Positions 47,332 to 56,645 of a stretch of DNA of 64,000 bases are shown piece by piece. This stretch comes from Taxawa tesnikishii (nom. ined.) (lineage: Eukaryota; Ascomycota; Dothideomycetes; Dothideales): positions 620,001 through 684,000 of the forward strand of contig JAPDRO010000006.1 in the NCBI GenBank assembly GCA_030247885.1, read 5' to 3'. The position numbers were made by a program, and so were the translations under genes. How positions within the stretch are numbered: the first letter of the stretch is position 1; every line of letters starts with the position of its first letter. The notes beneath the pieces are model-generated. The model did no database searches. It was not told the origin of the DNA and worked only from the letters and a program-made list of their open reading frames with translations.

Positions 47332-48936
47332 TTATGCATACTTTTCGTGATCAGTGCTCCTCGTTTCATGCCGTGCTCCTGGAATTAGATTGGCATAGTG
47401 CGCTTCATGGGCCCGACGAAGCAGTTCCAAATCGGTCTTTGATTCCCACTCCCCAGTCAACGATTCCACAAAGCTCAGCTTGATCCACCCGTCCATATCG
47501 GCAAATGCTGTTCGGTTCTCTGGCTTTTGCACCAACTCTTGTGATGCATCCGGTCCTGCATGGAACAGAGTCTGTCTCGGGTATTCGGACAGCAGCCGAC
47601 CTGCTCTGTAGCGTAGTACGGGGTCGTGACATCTTGATGCAACGATCCAGAGCGGAGTTGTAAGCCACAGGCCGTAGGAGAGGAAGGGCCGGCGGAAGTA
47701 TTGCAGGCTCGGGACAGGCGGGACATGCCATGTCTGTAGGACAAGTTCGGAGAGCTCGACGATGGCGCGGAAATGTGGCGTAAGCGAGACGTATCCGGCG
47801 AGACCATCGCGGTACTCAACTTCCGTGCCGATAAAGGCGAACAGATGGTTTGCTTTCAACACCATGGCGCATATTCGATCAAATTCGGACATGAGAGGAT
47901 ATGTATCCCTGAGGAAAGAATCGAATGCCTTTTCCCAGTTCCTCAACCACGGTGCGTAGTAAAACGCCATCTCCTCGGCAGCGAAGTCAGCATCTGCGGC
48001 GGATCGAATCGATAGCTTCTTGACCATAAGAGCTGCATCAATCATAGATGCCAGGGGCTGCGTGGCTTCTCCAAGAGATGTAATTTTTGATACGGGCGGC
48101 ACCCTTCTGGACCGTCTGAGATCGCTGCTTAACCTCGGCATCAGGGCGTATGCTCTGCTGCTGAGTCGCTGTACTTCGTTGCGCAGTATTCGTAGCGGAA
48201 TGGTGTGAGAGCTGGACATTTCGGGTGCATCCGCATCCGTAAGCTGATACAGGAGCTTTGCGCCTTGCAGGGTATGAGCCATTGAGTTTTCTTTCCTTCC
48301 CTGCATGGCCTCGAAGGTCGCAAGTAAAATGCAAATCGTCAAGGTGTGTGCCAGATTCGGGCATTCGTGATTGCTGTCAACCAACAACCGGATGCTTCGG
48401 TTACAATGCTGTAGAGCATGCACAAGGTTCGTGTCAATCCGATCGGCGTCCCTGTTCAGCCCTTGAAGAATACTCTCGTGCAGCAACCCTAGAGCAACCA
48501 CAGCATGCCGTATCGCTTCAGATTGGAAGGAGGCTTGCAGGATGGTTTGCTGCCAGAAGACTGAATAGAACAATCCCGACATCTGCGGCGCAGTATAGTG
48601 GACGAAAACCTGCAGTCCATGGTGTTCTTGCCAGTCGTAGGAGGAATTGATGGTTGAACCGGGAGCTAGGAGGGGCCGCCGGGTGACAATTGTGAGTGTT
48701 TTCACCTTCGCAGCTACAGGACCAGAAGAAGCGGTACACTCGCCACTGTCAGATCTCGCAGTATCGCGTCGAGAATCGGATCCATGGCGTTTTCTATGTC
48801 GGTTAAGGTACTCGTTGCGGGTGTAGACCTTCCCACACACCTCGCAGTTATGGACTCGCAGACCTCTGCATCCTTTCTTAACCCGTCCAGTCGCGGTGAG
48901 GCAGACTTCACCCATTGGGGATTTCGGGAAGCTCAT
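47332..48936 (-). CDS. C2H2 zinc-finger transcription factor with fungal-specific regulatory domain
   Basis: Intronless 534-aa nuclear regulator. A single classical C2H2 finger lies near the N-terminus (CEVCGKVYTRNEYLNRHRKRH, residues about 31-51; Cys-x2-Cys-x12-His-x4-His). A Ser/Thr-rich basic linker (HGSDSRRDTARSDSGE) follows. From about residue 100 comes the helical fungal transcription factor (DUF3468-like) domain: LQVFVHYTAPQMSGLFYSVFWQQTILQASF, RHAVVALGLLHESIL, LAHTLTICILLATFEAMQGR and HTLQGAKLLYQL. The gene at 49580 has the same domain with matching landmarks and points the other way, so the two look like diverged duplicates sharing a promoter region. Target genes are unknown; the oxygenase/oxidase pair nearby is a natural guess. 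Confidence 0.88.
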   Translation of the reverse strand: MSFPKSPMGEVCLTATGRVKKGCRGLRVHNCEVCGKVYTRNEYLNRHRKRHGSDSRRDTARSDSGECTASSGPVAAKVKTLTIVTRRPLLAPGSTINSSYDWQEHHGLQVFVHYTAPQMSGLFYSVFWQQTILQASFQSEAIRHAVVALGLLHESILQGLNRDADRIDTNLVHALQHCNRSIRLLVDSNHECPNLAHTLTICILLATFEAMQGRKENSMAHTLQGAKLLYQLTDADAPEMSSSHTIPLRILRNEVQRLSSRAYALMPRLSSDLRRSRRVPPVSKITSLGEATQPLASMIDAALMVKKLSIRSAADADFAAEEMAFYYAPWLRNWEKAFDSFLRDTYPLMSEFDRICAMVLKANHLFAFIGTEVEYRDGLAGYVSLTPHFRAIVELSELVLQTWHVPPVPSLQYFRRPFLSYGLWLTTPLWIVASRCHDPVLRYRAGRLLSEYPRQTLFHAGPDASQELVQKPENRTAFADMDGWIKLSFVESLTGEWESKTDLELLRRAHEAHYANLIPGARHETRSTDHEKYA

Positions 48937-49579
48937 AGCGTGGTGTTCCAGTCAGGCGGCAACGTCTTGGCAATCCCTGTCCTGGCTTACCCCTAAAACA
49001 CAATTCAAGCAGGTGTTCTTCGGGGATGTTTACACCAAAGCTAGCTCACACGGTTGAAGTATTATGATGTTTTACAGGCGCGGCCCGCGTTCGCGCCTTA
49101 CCTCAGCCTCGTGTGATATCTGAGTCGCCGCCTGTAGCTCGATGCGCTGTGTATTGTGAACTGAGTCAGCCCGTATCTGTCTGAGTTGCTTGCTGTACAC
49201 AGAAGATTTCCGAAGGGCATCTCGAAGGGGCTGTGCCTACGAGTACTGGATTAACATATTGAGCAAGTGGCAAGAGGGAAAGTAAACGTGACCAGGGCCA
49301 GCCGAGATCGGTAGACTTTCATTAAGCACCGCCTCACTTGAAGAGGTCCGGCGGGGCTGGAGAAGTTATATAAGGAGGATCTATGATATGCAGCCGAGGC
49401 CAGATATAGCTCAGTTGATCCCTCTACAAAGACAAGCTGAGTTTGCTTAGTGACTCCTGTCTCTACGTCTCAAAGTCAGCATGATCTAAGTCGCTTTCAT
49501 CGAATACCGCGTTCCTCCCTGCGCTTGCTGTGTCCTGTGTTAAGCCCCACCAAGTACGTACCACTAGCCGAGTTCCAGC
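48937..49579. promoter_or_regulatory. Shared divergent promoter of two related regulators
   Basis: 643 bp between the heads of the two transcription factor genes. A TATA-like ttatataag lies at 49367-49375 on the plus side, about 205 bp before the ATG at 49580. No coding sequence. Confidence 0.5.
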
Positions 49580-51281
49580 ATGCCAAGCCTAGACCAAGAA
49601 AAAGGTTGGACGCCCGACAAGCACGATACAGACGCTGATGTATCACGAACTGCCGCCGGACTCATCCAACACAACGATCAGGGAGAGAACACACAAACCG
49701 TAGTCGGGACAGGCTGCCTTCCCTGTTTGTCCGCCGGTGTGAGATGCAGTCCGTCCAACGAGCGATGTCTACTCTTCCGATCGGATGAATGGCGTTCCAA
49801 CGATCAGGTTGCGAACCATGGAAACATTAGGAGGCAAACCCATACCGCGAGGAACGAGTGGAAAAATTACTTGTCGAGAGAGCTCAGTGTCGCATGGCAA
49901 CGAAGAGATTGGAGAGAGCGACACAGTCTCGGATTCTTCATCTCTTGTACTGTGCCACAGCTTTCTGGACCTTTCCATTCGGAGTTCTGGCAAAGGGCAG
50001 TTGTACAGGCTTCCTATCACGAACCGATTGTTCTTCACGGCATCATCGCGTTGGGGGCACTGCATGAGGAAATGCTCCGTCCACGAGAGTCTTCCCGAGT
50101 GAGTTTGACTGCTTTTGCTCTGCAGCAGTGTAACCTGGCCATCTCACCCCTCGTTGCAAAACTCGAGTCCGAGCTCTGTCGTACGGATGAGCGCGTGATT
50201 ATAACAGCATGCGTGCTCTTAGCCACAATTGAGCTGCTCCAGGCAAGGCTAGAAGACTTCGCTGCTCATCTCAAGCAAGCCCGCAAGTTACTGTGGCGTT
50301 GTCAGCAAACCACCGGCTCTGAAGAGAGCTCATCTGTAATCACGTTATCTGCTTTGAAACCAGTCATTGAGCGTTTGGGAACGCAAGAAAAATGGAGACA
50401 CGACCCGAACATTGATCCGCATATATACCGAGCATGCATATCATTGCCAAACCGCATTCGACGCATACGAAGTCTGAACGAAGCCTATACTACGCTTCAG
50501 AGCATTGGGTTTCCTTATATGTTGGACCAGCAGGACGTCGTCATAAGAATGGTACACAACAAGCCCGCAGAGCCGGAGTCTCGAATGTACAGTTGGCTGC
50601 TCAACGAGTGGGAAGCAGCTTTCACTGCCTATCTATTTGATCACGCAGCTGCCTTTAGACGGGAAGAGCTACGGCTTGCCAGGATACTCAAGGCTAACCA
50701 TGTGTTTCTCTCAGTCATGGCGAGCATGAGTGTTGCTGACAAGCTCTTGCCTGAGTCATGGGTAAAGCACCGTGCGCAAATCGAAACTCTTCTGGATCTG
50801 GCTACCGCGGTTCTCGAAGGCGAAGGGATATCATCTTCCACTTCTGTAGTCTCGCTAAGCTTTACTATGTCCATTTGGGATCCATTGTACATGGTGGTAA
50901 GAGCGAACTGATTTATACCATGCCTCTCACATACTGACAAATACGGTTCAGGTGAATTGGTATCCTGACGACGCAATAGTGCATCGTGCCCTCACGCTAC
51001 TTGCGAGCTCAACAAGCAGGGGCTCAATATCTCACCTCTTAAGACTGGCTCAGGAGCAGAAGCTTGCTAGGTCCAAGATGCTAAACAACTGGACCATGCA
51101 AGCTTCTCCTACAACTCTCACGGCCCGGATTGGTGGTACACCAGCACCGCAGATAGTCAGGATGGAGATTCCGAACGCACACCCACCCTGGACCCATGTC
51201 CTTCAGGAACGAAACCTTCGCCAAGAGCGAATCCAATGCTTGGAAAGTCGTAATTTAGCGACTCGGAATCTGGGAAATTAA
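49580..51281 (+). CDS. Fungal-specific transcription factor-like protein, DNA-binding part incomplete
   Basis: Two exons, 49580-50896 and 50952-51281; 548 aa, open. The body matches the regulator at 47332: SLGFFISCTVPQLSGPFHSEFWQRAVVQASY, LHGIIALGALHEEML, ACVLLATIELLQARL and HLKQARKLLWR. At the N-terminus there is no C2H2 finger but a Cys cluster, GCLPCLSAGVRCSPSNERC, which matches only the first half of a Zn2Cys6 cluster: CxxCx6C fits, but the last two cysteines and the usual Arg/Lys loop are absent. Either the true first exon lies further upstream or the protein has lost sequence-specific DNA binding. The C-terminal exon ends in a Gln/Arg/Glu-rich helix. Confidence 0.82.
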
Positions 51282-51570
51282 AACAGCAACAAAAGGGTAG
51301 CACCAGGGATCATGTATAGTCCACTACATCCTGAAAACATCTGTGATCGAATGACCCTGCCCATCCGGGATGTCTCCAGTTGGCGGCGTTTGCTGACAGA
51401 CGGATCCGAAGCTTGTTCCCCACTTTTGTTATCGCAAATCCTCCAGAAGGGACACGCTACCCCACGACGACCCACCAAATGGGGACAGGCTGATAAAATG
51501 CGAAGGCAACCTTGCAGTCTTCTCCATCGTCTGGAGATTCGTGATCACTACTTCTGTAAACGCACCTCAA

Positions 51571-52789
51571 ATGGCCACTGTCGCAACAGCAAGCCCTCCA
51601 TCTTTGGAGCATGGAGAGGCTCGCGCTGCCGCTCAGGCGTACTTGAAATCCAGGCTGACCGCCAAAAACAGTGCCTCAGAACGGGCCTTCAACATTCCGG
51701 TCATTGATATTTCTCCTTCGTTCTCTTCCTCCTTGAAGACCGCAAGGCCGTAGCCGTACAGATTCGAGATGCTTGCGAGAACAGTGGGTGAGTTTCCAAC
51801 ACGTAAGCGCAATCGATATCTTATTCATTTACAACGGCTTCTTTCAGATCACCGGTCATGGCGTCCCAGCGGAGTCTCGCGCAGCTGTTTTGAAGCAAGC
51901 TGAGCGCTTCTTCAAGCTGACAGTAGACAAAAAGGACGCTTTACACATCAAGCATTCGAAGTACATGCGCGGGTGGGAGCCATCGGACGCTTCATACGTA
52001 AACCCCGCCGACTGGACCGACGCAGAAAGTGTGCCAGAAACCAAGGAAGGATTCAACTGGGCTTATGAAGAAGCTCTGGACCTGACTGGAGGCGACGGTC
52101 AATACGCTGAGCTTGACGGAGCCATGGTCAACGGAAACGTTTGGCCAGCCGAGGAGGATCTGCCCGGATTCTTCGAGGGCATCAAAAACTACTACAGCAA
52201 AGTCATGGAGCTGGCACGTCACATGTTCCGTCTGTTCGCATTGTCGTTGGATCTTCCTGAAGACTACTTCGACCCAATGATGACGCATCCGGGTGCCATC
52301 GCGCGTCTGATGTACTACCCACCTTCCAAGGATCCCAAGCCACTGGATCCGAACGAGAAGGACAAGGAGGTTGGACTCGGCGCTCACAGCGATTATGAAT
52401 GTTTCACGCTGTTGCTGTGCTCCTCTCCTACAGGCCTTGAGGTACTTTCTCCGGACAACGTGTGGACTCCGGCGACGGCCGTCGAGGGAAGCTTCATCGT
52501 AAATGTTGCGGACTTTCTGATGCGTTGGACCAATGATCGCTACAAGAGCACTGTCCACCGTGTCGTTAACAGGACCACGGAGACACGTTACAGTGTACCC
52601 TTTTTCTTCAGTATCAACTATGACCAGGTTGTGGAGGTGAGGCGTTGTTGTCCAAAAAAAACGTTCCTTTTCTGACTTGTACAGACGCTTCCGAGCTGCG
52701 TTTCGCCAGAGAATCCCTCAAAGTACCCAAAGATCAAGGCCGGGGAGTATATCCTGCAGCGCCTCCTCGCCACGCTGAAAGAAGATTGA
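51571..52789 (+). CDS. 2-oxoglutarate/Fe(II)-dependent oxygenase (isopenicillin N synthase-like); one frameshift
   Basis: Cytosolic non-heme iron dioxygenase of the IPNS-like (DIOX_N plus 2OG-FeII_Oxy) family; substrate unknown. Exons: 51571-51787, about 51838-52636, 52685-52789. The N-domain has FNIPVIDISPSF and GFFQITGHGVPAESR. The core has RLMYYPPSKDP and the iron ligands HSD (in GLGAHSDYECFTLLL) and His (in STVHRVVNR), with the 2OG-binding arginine in RYSVPFFF. The C-terminus is PKIKAGEYILQRL. The frame breaks at AA, 51736-51737; one more base gives SLKDRKAVAVQIRDACENSGFF. The first intron has a clear GTGAGT donor at 51788, but the base before the conserved Gly-Phe-Phe follows ACGG rather than AG, so its 3' end is uncertain. 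ATG 51571 is the only ATG in frame. It converges on the FAD oxidase gene, 257 bp away. Confidence 0.85.
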
Positions 52790-53046
52790 TCGGAAGACGT
52801 CAGTTTGGGTCTAGGGCCCTCTTAGCTTAGAAAGTCGCTTCGTAGACGGCAAAAATTACAAGCCTCCTCGTGTTGCGATGGACAGAGTTTTGTGCATTTG
52901 TTGCAGCGTTTGCACCCCATGGTTTCTCCCTGACGAATCTTCACAGGACTCGAATTCTGAGACTATCCTCTGATAAATTATTAGCTTAGGTCTCGACGAT
53001 TTCATAGTACTCTTGTTATTCTGGTCGTGTCTTATCATCCTACTGT

Positions 53047-54455
53047 CTATAGCTTAGATGAGCTGGCACCAATACCGACATCTCTCAAATCCTTGACTTC
53101 GTCTCCTGGCCGCGTCGGATCGCGCTTCCATGGTCGGTTTGTCCACTTCCACACATCTTTGCAGCCTCTCTCCTTGCCCTCGAATGCATCAGTTATGTAA
53201 CTTCCAATGATTGGCAAGAACTTGAAAGAGTGGCCGCTATCTCCAGTTGCGAGCAACAGCTCTCCGCCTGGATATGACGAATGCCTATCAATCAGCAGAT
53301 GCGCATCAGGACTGTCTGTGCACCAGCAGATCCTCGCTCCGTGCAACGGCCGGCCGGAGAATTGTGGAATTACAGCATCAACGAATCGGTTGATAGCAAC
53401 CAGCGCTTCCTCAGGAGCCCCATCCTCTGGATAATCGCTGGCATACCGAGGTATCGAGTATTTTGTCATGTTGCCGTCCTTGTCTGTATACTCGCCCTTC
53501 CTGTACTGATAGCCTGGGAACGCGTTGCAGATCTTCATCCACCGCGTGACGGGGTCGGCTTCGAAGAAGAAACCCAATTCGTGGTTATCCACGACCGGCA
53601 TGTCTTTAAACTGAGCAACTTCTTCGTCGGTTAGCTCCAGATGCGCCAGTGTCCAGCACTTCGACCACAGCTGGGGGCTGAGCTCGGGCAAAACAGCGGG
53701 ACTGGCGGCGCCTGTGCACAGGATATACCGGTCGGCCCTTTGCACCTTTCCAGACGCGACTTTGATGCCAATCACCTTGTCGCCAGACGTCTCCAAACCT
53801 GTCATGGTTCCGTCCGGCCCTGAAACAAACTTCACACCTAACTTCTGAGCTTCAGTGCCCATCTTTTCCAGCGCATTCCTGGCATGCGCCCAGCCAGCCT
53901 GCTTGTTCCACAGGCCCTTCCAGTTTGCCAAACCCTTGGCATTCGCCAATTGAGGCACATAGCGCGCGATTTCGTCTTTTCCTTCTACGAAATCAATGTT
54001 CGCGGCCTGACCTGCTTTCTTGAGGTTCTCGTACGATTTCCGCAAGTGCTCGGCCGCCTCTGGCTCGCCACAGGTCGTTACAATCCACCCGGTTTCGTGG
54101 TAGATGCCGTCCCACATGGGCTCGCGCCACGCTCGTACGGCTTCCAGCGCCATGTCTGCGTAGAGAGGTTCATCATATTCTGTTCGGATGATCTTGTTGA
54201 GATCGTATGCTGCGCTGTCTACACTAGGGCCTTGATGGCGTTCAGTTATGGCTTCGCTGCCCCAAGAGCACCATGGGACTTACATGGGTTCTTGTCAATG
54301 CATGTAATGTTTGTGTAACCTCTCTTAGCGAGGTGGTAAGCTGTGCTGGAGCCAAATGTACCACTGCAAGGAGGTCAGATATTATGCGATCTCTCCCCAC
54401 CAATACATGCGTCTACGCACGCTCCGATGATCAAGATTGAAGAATTCTTGTCCAT
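53047..54455 (-). CDS. Fructosyl amino acid oxidase (amadoriase, FAD-dependent)
   Basis: Oxidises fructosyl amino acids (Amadori products) to glucosone, free amino acid and hydrogen peroxide; usually peroxisomal. Three exons: 54455-54421, 54363-54284, 54230-53047; 432 aa, open with no correction. The FAD-binding motif is IGAGTFGSSTAYHLAKRGY (residues about 10-28), with its codons split by intron 1. Then come PSVDSAAYDLNKIIRTEYDE, the amadoriase hallmark, and ILCTGAASPAVLP. RICWCTDSPDAHLLID contains the cysteine candidates for covalent FAD attachment, and GDSGHSFKFLPIIGSYI is the C-terminal FAD loop. The C-terminus ASSSKL ends in SKL, a clear type 1 peroxisomal targeting signal. Family and location are therefore well supported. 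Confidence 0.92.
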
Positions 54456-55237
54456 CGCGACGCGATTCCCTGCCTGTTCGTTCCCAAGGTAAGATTGCAA
54501 AGATGAACAAATGTTTTTAACAAGGTCAGTCATCCGATACATCAGGTATTGTAGAGTGAGTATCCGAAAATTGTATGCTCAGAACAATGATCAACCTGTA
54601 TGGTTGGAGTTTCCTTAGCTTTACTTGGTTAAGGGTTTTGGATGCAATTGTTATTGGAGTCAACGTTTCGAAAGGCTGTCGAGTTCTTCCGGCGGGTTAA
54701 TATGGTCGCCACATAGTCGTCGCGTGGACCAATCTCTCTTGCACACCGATGGTTGGCCATATGTACCAAACCCTCCCCTCACATCGTCGATTCTCGAATT
54801 CTCACGCCGATGGAATCCGCGACGCGGCGACGCTATCTAGCTCTGCAGCCTTGCCGGCCCGTCATTGGATTAGCATCTCTGATCCGATTCGCCAACGCTG
54901 GACAAATCTTATTGCCTGCTCGTGTGCCGTCCTGCGTCCGTACCTTTTCTCCTACTCTACGCCTGTAGACCATCAGCGCAATTGGTATGAACAACCACTC
55001 GCCTATCTCAACGCGACCCCGAGGTTGGCGGGATTGCGATGAGAGGGGAATTGAATGCCTAATGTCAATCACAGCTGGCTAGATCTTTGCTTATCCGCCG
55101 CGTGACCGGAGTATCGTACTGATATAAGGGAAAAGTCAATATGATCGATACAAGACCCTGGGAACGGTCCTTGTCTTTGGCCACCCTGAAGACGAGTCAC
55201 TTTCCCTTTCAGCAATCAGCGCTTGGCCCTATCCACG
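54456..55237. other. Intergenic, about 780 bp
   Basis: Upstream of the amadoriase gene and upstream of the OPT relic. No gene or repeat is supported. Confidence 0.4.
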
Positions 55238-55848
55238 ATGGCTGACTTGCATGCCGACATCACTACGTCGCAAGAGGTTGAAGCTACCAAACCTGTCTAC
55301 TGTGATCAAGAGTGCCAACCCACATCTTCCTCTACCACTCCAAGGATGTTGTCGGTGCGTTCAAGGGCACCAATAAGAAAGACGTTCAAGCCCGCCTGAT
55401 GACTAGCTACGAGGACGTACCGTAGTGGTGGTACGGTATCATGAGCGTCATTGTGCTGGTTGGTACAATCATTAAAATGGAGGTTCACCACACCGGAATG
55501 CCCGTTTGGGGTATTTTCCTTGCCTTTGGCATGGCAGCCTTCTATCTCATCCCAGTCGGAACCGTCTTTGCCGTGGCTAGTTCAAACTCGAACGTCTTGA
55601 CCGTTCCGAGTGAGGTAATCTCTGGATTCGCACCCCTCGGCAAGCCCATTATCCTGCTCATCTCCAAGTTCTGCACGTATACTATCGGCAAGTTCTACAG
55701 CGGCTTGCTGCACCTGTTGTGGCTTGGCCAGCTCCTGCCAATTGTCGTCTTCCTGCTCAAAAAGCGCTTCCCGAACAACAAGGTCCTCAACGCCGATAAT
55801 ATTGCCGACGTCAACAAGACGAGTCCTGAAACGAACACACTAAGATGA
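55238..55848 (+). pseudogene. Truncated OPT oligopeptide transporter relic
   Basis: Begins like a real gene (ATG 55238, MADLHADITTSQEVEAT), then shifts frame near 55315 into OPT-family sequence: HIFLYHSKDVVGAFKGTNKK, DVQARLMTSYEDVP, an in-frame TAG at the position where Glu-Trp-Trp-Tyr is usual, then WWYGIMSVIVLVGTIIKME, GMPVWGIFLAFGMAAFYLIPVGTVFAVA and VPSEVISGFAPLGKP. The protein then jumps to a C-terminal-like LLHLLWLGQLLPIVVFLLKKRFPN and stops at 55848. About 200 of the usual 700-900 residues remain, with the large helical centre deleted. It once imported small peptides or glutathione across the plasma membrane. Confidence 0.8.
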
Positions 55849-56645
55849 AAGCCTGTTTTAGTGAAGGAGAACAGGCACATGGCGTGGATGATGGCGTCTC
55901 TTCGGATTTCTGCGGTACGAGTGTTGGGAAAGAGTAGGAAAAAGGAGAAGAGAAAGAAGAGCCAAAACAGTCTGACGGGGAGTAGGTTGTCGTGTCAGTC
56001 ATGACGTTTTGCTCCACAGTGATGCATTTTTGCACTGAGCTAGAGAGTAGAAGGGTAGGAGACACAGTGAACCAGGTGCTTGATTGTACAAGGCAAAGAA
56101 GAAGTGCGAGGAGGGTTATCTCAAGACAGAGTTGATGCACAACAAATCTTTGCAGCGAAACCAAAATACAACCCGAATTCAAAACAGACCATAAAAATTT
56201 GAAGGAATGCTGCTTGCCTGATTGCACGACTGTCAAGAGCACTGAAATCAGGTCCCAATTGTTCTTCGAGCGTGCAGCTAAGTCTAACGATTTACTATGA
56301 TTTGACGATAGAGAGTGAGTCGTCTCGATTACGGAAGCTCATTCGTAAGTCAAACAACCATAGAAACTTTGGTTGACAGGTTTGTGTCTCAATGCGATGA
56401 AGAGTTTCATGTATGGAGATGGAGCGGGTAGATGAGTGTTCTAATAATGCACGCGGTACGTGCCAAGACTCGACCCCGTGTCGGGAGCGCGTCGTCATCG
56501 GGAAAGGGAGATTGCCAGCCAGCCAGCCAGCCAGCCAGCCGCATCAGCCTGATTGCCGTCGAGACAGCTGTACTGTATCTTCTTGTACCTCCATTACCTA
56601 CTTTGCGGCATCTATGCCATCTTTATATCACCTATCGAACACACG
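55849..56645. other. Intergenic, about 800 bp
   Basis: Between the OPT relic and VPS10; it contains the VPS10 promoter and 5' UTR with a CCAG microsatellite. No gene is supported. The minus-strand frame at 55811-56242 is low-complexity. Confidence 0.4.
56514..56540 (+). repeat. (GCCA)n microsatellite upstream of VPS10
   Basis: Nearly seven tandem gcca units ending 105 bp before the VPS10 ATG, probably within the 5' leader. Confidence 0.85.

Noticed and set aside
47332-54455. Secondary-metabolite (PKS/NRPS) gene cluster
   Set aside because: An IPNS-like oxygenase and regulators are present, but there is no polyketide synthase, peptide synthetase, terpene cyclase or prenyltransferase in the window.
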